DNA of 64,000 nt, from assembly GCF_902706195.1 (NCBI RefSeq), contig NZ_CACSJO010000013.1, positions 62,001-126,000 on the forward strand, in the 5' to 3' direction. Source of the DNA: Novosphingobium sp. 18050. Its GTDB lineage: Bacteria > Pseudomonadota > Alphaproteobacteria > Sphingomonadales > Sphingomonadaceae. The position numbers and the translations under genes are program-made. How positions within the stretch are numbered: the first letter of the stretch is position 1; every line of letters starts with the position of its first letter. The notes beneath the pieces are model-generated. The model did not search any database. It saw only the letters and a program-made list of their open reading frames with translations, and was not told the origin of the DNA. This document shows, piece by piece, positions 35,289 through 43,230 of the stretch.

Positions 35289-35990
35289 ATGACTGAAAAC
35301 GACCCACCAGCCGAGCTTGATGCAACCGAGGCGTTCGAGGCAATGAACCGCCGTCTTGCAGGAATGTCAGCCGCCATTGATGGCTTTGCCATGCGCTTTG
35401 ATGACCTGCAGGAGCGCGACTACAGCAAGGATCTGGCTCAGATCGATGTTCGCATCGAGCGGCTGAGAGAAGGGATCAACCTCCTCAGCCGCCGGCCAGC
35501 GATGGCTTTGACGCCGGAAAAAGTTGCGGGCCAGATCGACGCGGCAGCAAAGGCAGTGCGGGAGGTCGAGCAGGAGGCCTGGTCTCGGGCGCGCCAGCAG
35601 TTGAACGCCGAGGCCAGTTCAATCCGGGAAGTCGTCTATTCCGCCAGGGAAGCCGGAAAGCAGGATCGCTGGCTCATGTACTGTGGGGGCGTGGGCATCG
35701 TGCTTGGCGCGATGCTTATGTTCCTGGTGCCTCGCGCGGCGCTGAACGTCGTTCCCGACAGCTGGCTGTGGCGGGAGAAGGCTGCTGTCGAAACCATGAA
35801 CCGCGATGGCTGGGCCGCTGGCGAGCGCTTGATGCAGGTCTACGCTCCGAAGCGGTGGGAGCAAGTGGCTGAGTTCCTGCGGCTGCCGGAAGAGAAGCGC
35901 GCCCAGTTTTCGGATTGCATGCAGCAGGCTCATGACAAAGCGCGGGCGGCCTCTTGCACCATCCGCACGGGCGTCACGAAGGGCAGCTGA
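35289..35990 (+). CDS. DUF6118-like membrane protein next to traA
   Basis: 233 residues: a charged coiled-coil N-terminal half (30-130), one membrane helix (WLMYCGGVGIVLGAMLMFLVP, about 138-158), then a C-terminal domain with two Cys. This build is that of the family often found downstream of traA in sphingomonads (DUF6118, from memory). It starts 9 bp after traA, so it is probably co-transcribed. Role in mobilisation unknown. Confidence 0.75.
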   Translation: MTENDPPAELDATEAFEAMNRRLAGMSAAIDGFAMRFDDLQERDYSKDLAQIDVRIERLREGINLLSRRPAMALTPEKVAGQIDAAAKAVREVEQEAWSRARQQLNAEASSIREVVYSAREAGKQDRWLMYCGGVGIVLGAMLMFLVPRAALNVVPDSWLWREKAAVETMNRDGWAAGERLMQVYAPKRWEQVAEFLRLPEEKRAQFSDCMQQAHDKARAASCTIRTGVTKGS

Positions 35991-36317
35991 TCGCAGGCGA
36001 GAGGGAATTCCGGGAAATGTCCCGCCGTGACAGGAAGCTGACGATCGTGAAGCAAGCCATCTGCGGTCCGTTGAAGGGCTGCTAACGTCGGAGGGTGGGA
36101 CAATCCGGAAAGTCTCCTATCGGGCGCCAACCTGGCCTGAGCCGCCCTTCGTTCATTTCGGCAAGAAGCAGGAGAACGGTCCAAGGTTGGGACATTTGCG
36201 ATCGTCGACTTTGCCGAAGTGCTTTGGCTAAAGTGGTCACCCAGCAGCGAAGAGCCATCTCCGTTTTGCTCTCGAAATCAGTTATTTCTCGAACTGAGTA
36301 GCACTCGTAGTTCTGAA
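35991..36317. other. Intergenic stretch, no gene recognised
   Basis: 327 bp between the mobilisation block and the Qat operon. The frames here are short or shadows of qatD. This is a likely junction where the Qat cassette was inserted downstream of the tra genes. Confidence 0.4.
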
Positions 36318-37097
36318 CTATGCGATCGTACGCTGACTGATCGGCGATCGCGCGCGGATGTGATCCGGCCCGGATGCGCTTAAAGATCGCAGGTTGTCGA
36401 GAAGCTGCTTTTCGGCTTCCCCAGGAGAGATCCCCCATATTGTTGCCAGCTGTTTGACCGCCACCCAAGCATCGACCGGGTGCAGCGGACCATTTGGGCC
36501 CTTGCCAAAAGGCCCATCCGTTTCAGTGAGAATGCGATCGCGCGGCATCGCTTTAGCGAGCGATCTACCCTTCGCACCACGAAGCATGGCCGGCCCCACG
36601 GAGAACCAGCAACCGATGTCGGTCGCTCGCCGAAGCTGAGTGGCGGATCCCGAAAACCAGTGGAGGATCGGCAGGCCCGCACCAGGAACCGCTGCGAGCC
36701 GCTCGAGAATCTCGTCTACGGCATGCCGGCTATGAATGCTCATGATCCGGCCACCACCCTTATCGGAGAGGCGCAGGACGGTATCGAAAACCTTCCTCTG
36801 CAACGCGCTGTGCTCGCGATAGCCCGGGCCGCCATCTAGGCCGATCTCTCCGACATAGCGCGAACGTGGAAGCAGTTCCTCGAAAAGGCCCAACTCGTTA
36901 TGTCGCTCGTGGGCAAGCTGCGGATGCAGGCCGAGCGCAGTACGGATCCGCTTATGCCCCTTCGCGAGCTGCGCCGTGCGAACCCAGGCGCGAGGAGTAG
37001 TCGTGACGGACAGGACATAGATGCCAGCGGCTTCCGCATCGCGGACTTCACGGACGGGATCCGGATAGAGATCGAGATGGCAGTGGAAGTCGATCAA
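36318..37097 (-). CDS. qatD: QatD, TatD-family metal-dependent nuclease of the Qat system
   Basis: 259 residues. All TatD metal ligands are present: H5-x-H7 (DFHCH), E84 (GEIGLD), H122, H146 (LHWFSG) and D194 (TETDGP). The start is a TTG overlapping the qatC stop (TTGA), so translation is coupled. It is the last gene of qatABCD; in the known system all parts are needed for defence against phages. The last ~15 residues are not family-like. Confidence 0.88.
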   Translation of the reverse strand: MIDFHCHLDLYPDPVREVRDAEAAGIYVLSVTTTPRAWVRTAQLAKGHKRIRTALGLHPQLAHERHNELGLFEELLPRSRYVGEIGLDGGPGYREHSALQRKVFDTVLRLSDKGGGRIMSIHSRHAVDEILERLAAVPGAGLPILHWFSGSATQLRRATDIGCWFSVGPAMLRGAKGRSLAKAMPRDRILTETDGPFGKGPNGPLHPVDAWVAVKQLATIWGISPGEAEKQLLDNLRSLSASGPDHIRARSPISQRTIA

Positions 37098-38401
37098 ATG
37101 CTCAGCCCATGCGACGCGAAGAAGCTCTCAAGTTCGTCCATCCCCCGTTCGACGACGCTGAAGAGCGCGGTGCGCTCGGTGAGGTCTTGCGGGAGTGGCC
37201 CAGTCTGCATCACCCAGCTGCGAAGTCCGCGATCATAGCGGCGCTTGAGCGCTGTGTGGATGGACACGACGTCGTCCCTGTAGTCGTCTTCGGCCAGCGC
37301 GTCGACCAGTCTATCCGTGTCGTATTCGGTTCCGTCGGACAGGCCGGCCCGGTGGAAAGACGAACGACGGATGGAGCATGGCCAGCAGCGACCACACTGC
37401 ATGTTCTTCCGCTTCCAGTTTCCACACGACACGGTGGCCGTCGCAAACTCTGCGATATTCGCCTGATTCGCCCGGCGTGCGAGCATCTCGCCCTTAGTCT
37501 CGTGCCGATGCGGATTGATGATCCTGACGCCGAGATCGATCGCGTCGAACAATTCCTGAAGAAGCGAAAGATAGTGGGGATGGGCCGTCCTCGTGCTGAG
37601 CGCGCCGATCCGGCGAGCCGTGAGGGGCGGATTGAGAGCAATAAGGCCGTTCTCGCACATGTAGAGGTTGATTGAGGCAGGTCCACGGAAAGTTCGGACC
37701 GCCTGCGCCACCAGGGCAGCGAAGGTGAGAAAGAGAAAGCTGCGCGTGCGCGTAGTGATCTCGGTGACGCCCTCGCGGCTAGGGTAGCTATTGAACTCGA
37801 AGCGCTGTGGCGTCCAAGGCAGCAGGCTGGCGACCGCTCCCTGATAGGTCTTGTCGCCACGAGGCGCATGGCTGACGAGAAGCGGACGAATTCCGCCATC
37901 CATCAGATCCATGACGCCGAGCCCGCTGTCGAGGCCTCCGGAGAAGAGAGCAACGGCGTCGATCTTGGACGGGTCGATGACTTCACGACGGTGCACGTCC
38001 CGCTTGGATGGCGGCTCGAGCCCGCCGCCACGGAACACGAACGTCCAGCTGTCGCCGCTGAGGAAGTTCAGCGCCTTGGAGAGCAGCGGGGTCAGCGATC
38101 TCCAGCGATCTGGCTCGGTCACCGGCAGGTCGATCTCGATGTCCCGGCGCCATCCGTCGGCGGTGTCGTCACGCAGGACGAAGGTGTCGGCGGCGGTGAT
38201 CGCCATCGCCACGGCGACGAGGTCCATCGCCTGACGAGAAGGGGGAACCGCCAGGCGCGAGAAGCGGTCGCGAAGGTCATTGCCGACGAGGCCTGCGCCT
38301 GGAACCGAAGTGTGGGCACCGTAGAGCAGGACCGGGATGTCCTCGCCCCCAAGTCCTTCGCCGAGACGCTTGGGATCCAGCCTAAGAACGACGCGGGTCA
38401 T
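37094..38401 (-). CDS. qatC: QatC, QueC-like enzyme of the Qat system
   Basis: 435 residues from ATG 38401, which overlaps the qatB stop by 4 bp (ATGA). It has the ATP-pyrophosphatase loop SGGLDSG (154-160). A four-Cys zinc site C326...C336-x2-C339-x2-C342 is as in QueC, the 7-cyano-7-deazaguanine synthase. In Qat systems it is thought to modify a partner or nucleotide rather than make queuosine. An upstream extension of 64 codons is a shadow of qatB. Confidence 0.9.
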   Translation of the reverse strand: MTRVVLRLDPKRLGEGLGGEDIPVLLYGAHTSVPGAGLVGNDLRDRFSRLAVPPSRQAMDLVAVAMAITAADTFVLRDDTADGWRRDIEIDLPVTEPDRWRSLTPLLSKALNFLSGDSWTFVFRGGGLEPPSKRDVHRREVIDPSKIDAVALFSGGLDSGLGVMDLMDGGIRPLLVSHAPRGDKTYQGAVASLLPWTPQRFEFNSYPSREGVTEITTRTRSFLFLTFAALVAQAVRTFRGPASINLYMCENGLIALNPPLTARRIGALSTRTAHPHYLSLLQELFDAIDLGVRIINPHRHETKGEMLARRANQANIAEFATATVSCGNWKRKNMQCGRCWPCSIRRSSFHRAGLSDGTEYDTDRLVDALAEDDYRDDVVSIHTALKRRYDRGLRSWVMQTGPLPQDLTERTALFSVVERGMDELESFFASHGLSI

Positions 38402-39147
38402 TCCGTGTCGCTCCACACCTGCCAGATGTCGGCGAGTGCGGCCTGTTCGATCTTTGCAATCTGATCGCGAGTCAGGGTGCCAAGGTCGCCTACAAGCCGG
38501 GAAGAGAGATGCGCGTCCATCGCGGCGCGTACCACTTCGAGAAGCTCGTTCTCCGTGGCGGTCGAGCGCTCGACACTCGGCGCCTTCTTCCAAGCCTCGC
38601 CTGCGGCGGCCGATATTTCCTGGAAGAGAATTTGCGAGAAGAATTCGACCAGTATGGTGATGATCTGGTCGGGCTTGATCGAAGCTGGGTCGAATACGCC
38701 TTCGTCGCCCAGCACCTCGGCGAGGGCCTCCTGCATCGCCGCGCGAACTTGGTCGGCGTCGGCGTTCTCGGGAGCGAGTGTCTCGGCGATCGCCTGCGCC
38801 GCCTCGTCCATTGGCAAGCCCGCCAGAGCGGCTAGGTCAAATGTCCCGGACGCGGTCTGGATCTGGCCACCGGATAAGGCCTGCGCGAGATCGGCGCCGG
38901 CCGCATAGGCAGGTCCGAAGCGCCGTGGACCGACGGACGAACCGCCGGTGGCGGCTGAGGCATACTTCTTCAGCGCCTTGCCCAGCGAACCGCCGTTACC
39001 GCTGGCGACCTTACCGAATTCGGTTCGGAAGCTACGGAAGCGCTGCCCCGTAGGCTGCGGAACTGGCGCGCCCGGTGTGGCGTCGGCCCAAGGCGGGACC
39101 AGCGGCGACCTGCTGTTCGGCCCCTTCGCGGATGCGGATGTACCCAT
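38398..39147 (-). CDS. qatB: QatB, Qat system partner protein
   Basis: 249 residues. The first 50 are low in structure and rich in Ser/Pro/Gly (MGTSASAKGPNSRSPLVPPW), and the rest is helical. The beginning M-G-T-S and the LVPPW segment are typical of QatB proteins as I remember them. Its ATG overlaps the qatA stop by 1 bp (TGATG). Identification depends mostly on its place between qatA and qatC. Confidence 0.83.
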   Translation of the reverse strand: MGTSASAKGPNSRSPLVPPWADATPGAPVPQPTGQRFRSFRTEFGKVASGNGGSLGKALKKYASAATGGSSVGPRRFGPAYAAGADLAQALSGGQIQTASGTFDLAALAGLPMDEAAQAIAETLAPENADADQVRAAMQEALAEVLGDEGVFDPASIKPDQIITILVEFFSQILFQEISAAAGEAWKKAPSVERSTATENELLEVVRAAMDAHLSSRLVGDLGTLTRDQIAKIEQAALADIWQVWSDTE

Positions 39148-40910
39148 CAGGCCAGCTCGATCCAGGTATCATTCTTGATCAGCGCCTTCAGCCATTTAGG
39201 CTTATCGGTCAGCGAAGTGAGATACTGGTTGAGCCTCGTTGCCGCATCGGGCCAAGCCCGAGCCAGAATCACGCTGCCGCGCACATCGTTTCTGCCCTTC
39301 GACCATTCCGTGTTTTTGCGTATCTCGGCGATCATCGCCTCCATAGCCGCGACCGCCTCGGACGGATCGATCCCGGCAGCGGTCTCTTGCGCGACGGAAG
39401 AGCCGATGGTCGCAGTCGTGAGCAACGCCTCGACCGCACCCAGCGTCGAGGGCGACAAAGTCGAACCGCGTAGGCGCATCGGCACGGTCTCGCGCGAGAG
39501 ATAGACGGCCGGGCGAAGATCGACGCCGGCCAGTTTCGGAGGCAGGCCGAACCAGTCTCGCAAAACGGAGAGATGCGGTTTCAGGGCCTCGGGCAGAAGG
39601 CCGCGCAGTGCCCCCTCAGTCTGCGCCGCCTCGGCCTTGGCGAACAGCTCCGACCTGCCCGCCTCGGCGGTCTGAATCTCCCGCTGGAGAGCCTGAATGG
39701 CTTTGCCGTCAACGCATCGCTCGAATAGCGCGAGCTTGGCGATAATTGCCTCGTCGAGGTTCATCGTCCGACGCTTCGCGACGGACGAGCGCATTCGCAC
39801 CACGTTCATCATGCGCTTCACGATCCGCGGATTGCCGTTCACCTTCGCCGATTGGGCCAGCGTCGGCGCCATTCGGAGACCGAGCTCGATCTGATTGCGT
39901 AGGGTCGGATCGTTCGAGCCGAGCAACCCCATGACCTTGTCGACGTCATAGCCGTCGCCATCCTTCCAGGAATGCCGCAAATCCTCGATGAGGAAGGTAC
40001 GAAGCGCGGCGATCTTATCCTCGCCGCAGCCAGAGCGCACGGCGTTCAGCATCGTGAGATAGGCGCGGATTTCAAGGATCCCCGGACGCGGAACGTAGAC
40101 CGGCACTTGGATGAGTTTGTCGAGATAGTCAGTGACGAGACGATCGTCGGGATCATGGAAGTGCTGAGACACGGCGTGCCGGATCATGTCCTCGTCGGCC
40201 GCCACGACGAAGGCCGTGTTCGGAAGGAACAGGAACAGGCGGATCGCTTCTAGAGTCTGGATGGAATTGGCCGGCAGGCAGCGATCGAGGTTGTCAATGA
40301 AGACGACCAACTTCTTTTCGAGCCCGGTAAGAATTTCGCCGAATTCCGCCCGGAATGCCGTGATTTCCTCGGTTGGCGCCTTGGCGGGATCCAGTAGCTT
40401 GCCGGCCTTTTCGGCTAGCTTCTCCGCATCTTCACCAGCATCCTCGCGATCCTTGTCGTCCAGCCCCGCGCCCAACGCCTTGCCGCTGGCCTCGACCAGC
40501 CGACCAGCCGCTCCGAAGGTGGGGAAGCCCATCGCCGCCGCACCACCCTCGACCAGCAGCCCTAGGACGCGCATCTTATTCACACGTTTGATGAGGCTGC
40601 CTGCCTTCGTCTTCATGCCTTCCGGCGCTGCGGCAGCGAGGGCATTCGCGATGACCGACATCAGAGCAGCACGGGCGTCGTCGAACCCCTGATAGAGCCA
40701 AGCGTCAAACCGGACGATCAGATGGGCGTCGCCCTGTTCTTTCAGCAGGCTCTCCACCAGATTGAGCGTGCTGGACTTCCCGATGCCCCAGCCGCCAAAC
40801 ACGCCCAGCGACATCGGCAGGAGGGTATCATCGCCGATCATCTCAGCGATTAGCTCGGCGACCTCGGAGTAATTCAGAAAGTCGACGTCGGTCTCAGTAT
40901 CAGCCCACAC
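39147..40910 (-). CDS. qatA: QatA, KAP-family P-loop ATPase of the Qat system
   Basis: 587 residues from GTG 40910, giving (M)WADTETDVDFLNYSEVA, the usual QatA beginning; GGAG lies about 7 bases upstream. A GTG 9 bp earlier has the GGAG too close. Walker A is GGWGIGKS (about residue 39) and Walker B is VVFIDNLDRCLP (about 203-214), both KAP-NTPase features. First gene of qatABCD; likely senses infection or powers the complex. Confidence 0.9.
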   Translation of the reverse strand: MWADTETDVDFLNYSEVAELIAEMIGDDTLLPMSLGVFGGWGIGKSSTLNLVESLLKEQGDAHLIVRFDAWLYQGFDDARAALMSVIANALAAAAPEGMKTKAGSLIKRVNKMRVLGLLVEGGAAAMGFPTFGAAGRLVEASGKALGAGLDDKDREDAGEDAEKLAEKAGKLLDPAKAPTEEITAFRAEFGEILTGLEKKLVVFIDNLDRCLPANSIQTLEAIRLFLFLPNTAFVVAADEDMIRHAVSQHFHDPDDRLVTDYLDKLIQVPVYVPRPGILEIRAYLTMLNAVRSGCGEDKIAALRTFLIEDLRHSWKDGDGYDVDKVMGLLGSNDPTLRNQIELGLRMAPTLAQSAKVNGNPRIVKRMMNVVRMRSSVAKRRTMNLDEAIIAKLALFERCVDGKAIQALQREIQTAEAGRSELFAKAEAAQTEGALRGLLPEALKPHLSVLRDWFGLPPKLAGVDLRPAVYLSRETVPMRLRGSTLSPSTLGAVEALLTTATIGSSVAQETAAGIDPSEAVAAMEAMIAEIRKNTEWSKGRNDVRGSVILARAWPDAATRLNQYLTSLTDKPKWLKALIKNDTWIELA

Positions 40911-41221
40911 GGACCGCACTCCATTCGCTCGTATACTTAGCTGGATATCCTAAGTCGGGCAGGACGCCCATGACGACGGTAGTCGTCGAACCTATTACTC
41001 CACCCTTGCCATCGAAACTGGGTGTCGCATGGACCAGATGTCAATACGGCGAAGGCGATATATTCGATATTATTTAGGTTTCCGGATCAGGTATCTCCAA
41101 AATGAAGCGATTTCTTTATGTCCACAGCGCAAAGAACGATCGCTCGCATAGCGAGGCAAGAAGCGCTTCGGACTGTGTCAGTCCTTCGGATTTTGTGAAG
41201 CGCATTCGCCGCAACCCTTGC
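40911..41221. other. Upstream region of the Qat operon
   Basis: 311 bp with no supported gene. AT-rich blocks at 41,055-41,085 (gatatattcgatattattta) may hold the qatA promoter. Only short frames on the plus strand. Confidence 0.4.
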
Positions 41222-41653
41222 TCAATCGTGCGTGAGGTGCCCGAAGGCCATCGCTTCCGTCAGCACGGCGTGCGCCTCTTTGACTAGCGTAAGGTCGCGA
41301 TCCCACTGCCCCTCTGGTCCGCCTGTGAATTTTTCTCCGTGAAGAAAGCTATTCCGCACGCGACATACGCCTTGAACTATCAACTCGTGCACGTTGGTGA
41401 GCGGCGAGGTTTTCTCTGGTGACCAAGTCATGTCTGCCATCAGTCGACGCGGTGGATCGCCAATCAGTGTCTTGGCGATCTCCTTCTTAACTATATGCGC
41501 GAAAAAATCCGTGCCGAGATCGCCGGCGAATGAGTCCCAGTCCGCCTCGGCGACGTCCTTGTTCTTTCGAAGATAGTCGGAGCGCTTGAGCGCATATTCC
41601 GTCTGCCCGAAATCAAGCGCGAACGCTTTGGCGGTTTCGTAGGGGTTTTCCAT
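41222..41653 (-). CDS. Small HEPN-motif protein upstream of qatA
   Basis: 143 residues from ATG 41653 (MENPYETAKAF); a TTG at 41692 would add 13 residues. The C-terminal half ends in a helix with RVRNSFLHGEKF, that is R100-N-S-F-L-H105, the Rx4H signature of HEPN RNases, preceded by a long helix (LTNVHELIVQGVCR). The remainder is helical. It reads in the same direction as qatABCD with a 311-bp gap. HEPN proteins are common as toxins or RNA-cleaving effectors; whether it works with Qat or alone is unknown. Confidence 0.65.
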   Translation of the reverse strand: MENPYETAKAFALDFGQTEYALKRSDYLRKNKDVAEADWDSFAGDLGTDFFAHIVKKEIAKTLIGDPPRRLMADMTWSPEKTSPLTNVHELIVQGVCRVRNSFLHGEKFTGGPEGQWDRDLTLVKEAHAVLTEAMAFGHLTHD

Positions 41654-42211
41654 TGCTCCGCATATTTGGTGCAAGCTCCCCACTTCCCGCAAGCCTTAAG
41701 GCAACAATGGCGATTGTTGCTGCTTGCGTTTCCCCGAACCCCAGCGGCACCTTCCGGCGGAACCTACCGCTAGCCACTCGATCGGCGTAATCTGGTCGGG
41801 AGCCTTCGGAATACCGAACGGTCTGCAATTGGGGAGCGAAATTTGCTCGCTGAGCGTCCGACTAGGGTCGAAAAGACCGGAGACTACACGAATTGCCTTT
41901 TGCGCTAAGCACGGAGGACAGCGGCGGATCAGTCATGTTTATTGGCAACTCGCCCGAATCGACGACGCGAGCTATGGTAGTTCCTGTTCGAGGGCAGCCA
42001 AGCGAACCCTGTTTGTGCTTCGAACCCGATTAGCGAAAAGGGAGTGGGGCCTCACTGTGGGGCCTAAATTTTGCTGCAATGCAGCATTATATTTCATTTC
42101 AATCAGTTATAGGTGCCATGCGGTTCCCGCTACCGAACCGAACCCGGCCACCAAGGAAATCGCGCCAGATCAACGTCGTAGTCCCGGACCCGGTTCAGAG
42201 GTCTGGCAGTC
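41654..42211. other. Right end of the island, no gene recognised
   Basis: Long non-coding stretch between the HEPN gene and attR. It contains GGGGCCTC (42046-42053) and GGGGCCT (42059-42065), like repeats near attL. It also has an 11-base partial copy of the att core, TTCCCGCTACC (42124-42134). A plus-strand frame (41724-42272) has no family resemblance and crosses attR, so it is not called. Confidence 0.45.
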
Positions 42212-42229
42212 TCCCGCTACCCGCTCCAA
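42212..42229 (+). other. attR core (right attachment site)
   Basis: Exact 18-base repeat TCCCGCTACCCGCTCCAA of the tRNA-Gly 3' end at 17,360-17,377. It marks the right border of the integrated element. Confidence 0.9.
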
Positions 42230-42648
42230 GCCGCCACAAACCCATGAAAAGACGCTGATTTTGTCAATCTAGGCCAGCTTCTGACGTCTGGGTTGTACAT
42301 GGCAGATTTGTGGCTTGCCCCGCCGAAGCTCAGTCTACCAGTTTCGGGTGCGCGAGCAGTTCAACCTGCGATGAGATCATCGGCCGGAATGTTTTGAAGG
42401 GGCCTTTGCAAAAGGACATACGATCATCGGCCGTAATATTGAGCGGGAAGGTGGTGTTTGAGGTCGGAGCTACCTTGAACAGGCGTGCTGGTGAGGGACT
42501 GGCCCATGAAGACCGGGGCTTTGGGACGATCCTGCTCAGTGGGCGTCGCCGTCGGGGGACCGAGATCACGGGTTGGAACGCATGCTGATTGCGGTGCTTT
42601 TGAAAGGCGGCGCTGTCGGCGGGGTGTGGCCGGATCAGGCGCGGTTCG
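42230..42648. other. Chromosomal stretch right of attR, no gene recognised
   Basis: 419 bp. Overlapping short frames on both strands (about 42,310-42,590) do not resemble a family. May be the remains of a gene or an earlier insertion at the same tRNA. Confidence 0.4.
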
Positions 42649-43230
42649 TTATTCGACGACGAGGAAGTACTCGGCCACGCGGTTGCCGCCGTTGCGAACC
42701 TCGATCACGTAACGCTGGGTGAACACCGGAACCCAGCGGCAGGCGCGGCGCGCGTCCGCGGTGCTGCACACTGCGCGGCGCTCGGCGTCGAGGACTTGCA
42801 GGGTGAGGGGCGTATCGCTGGGCGTGGAGAGGGCGATGCTCGCTTTCTTGCCCGAGAGGAAGACCTGCTCGAAGCTGTCGCTGCGGCCTGGCTGCGCTTT
42901 GCCGGCACGGTAGCCGGGGCCAAGCGCGCTGCCGCGCAGGGGGCTGGGCATGGGGGCCGCCAGTGTGCGCCATGCGGGCACCGGGTCTTCGCCGTTCCAG
43001 TCGCTCAGCGGGCGGGCGCCGGAACGCTCGATCACGCCCAGCGCCTGCGCCAGCCCTTCGCGGTCGGCGTGGCTTTGGGCGGTCTGCGCGGTGGCGAGCG
43101 CCAGTGCGACGCGTTCGCCCAGGGCAAGGGGAGCGGCGGACGCCTGCTCCTGCGCGGCGGCGCCCGGTACGGCCAGAATAACGGCGGTAGATGCTGCGAG
43201 AACCGCGCATTTGCGCGATACAGGGCTCAT
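42649..43230 (-). CDS. Exported protein coupled to the histidine kinase
   Basis: 193 residues from ATG 43230, overlapping the kinase stop by 4 bp (ATGA). It has a signal peptide (MSPVSRKCAVLAASTAVILAVPGAAAQ). The mature part has two Cys in CSTADARRACRW and a C-terminal strand VEVRNGGNRVAEYFLVVE. No family recognised. Translational coupling suggests a periplasmic partner or sensor accessory of the two-component system. Confidence 0.75.
   Translation of the reverse strand: MSPVSRKCAVLAASTAVILAVPGAAAQEQASAAPLALGERVALALATAQTAQSHADREGLAQALGVIERSGARPLSDWNGEDPVPAWRTLAAPMPSPLRGSALGPGYRAGKAQPGRSDSFEQVFLSGKKASIALSTPSDTPLTLQVLDAERRAVCSTADARRACRWVPVFTQRYVIEVRNGGNRVAEYFLVVE

Larger units (their letters stand above)
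17378..42229. mobile_element. Integrative and mobilizable element inserted at tRNA-Gly
   Basis: About 24.9 kb bounded by the 18-bp direct repeats. It carries a P4-type integrase at the tRNA side, a serine recombinase, ArdC antirestriction, AlpA, an oriT with divergent traC-traD and traA, and three blocks with known or likely defence roles (a restriction-modification pair, QatABCD, a HEPN protein). Parts of it, notably 19.5-21.5 kb and 25-26 kb, are visibly richer in A+T than the host. There is no traG, no VirB/Trb genes and no replication initiator, so transfer would need a helper element. Confidence 0.88.

Noticed and set aside
37094..38401. qatC as a true queuosine-synthesis QueC gene
   Set aside because: It is fused in an operon with KAP ATPase, QatB and TatD and lacks queD/queE neighbours; Qat is the better explanation.
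41724..42272. 182-codon plus-strand open frame
   Set aside because: It spans attR, has no family resemblance and no good ribosome binding site; most likely chance in GC-rich sequence.
42310..42588. Overlapping short frames right of attR (both strands)
   Set aside because: No recognised domain in either, and they oppose each other; left as unassigned.
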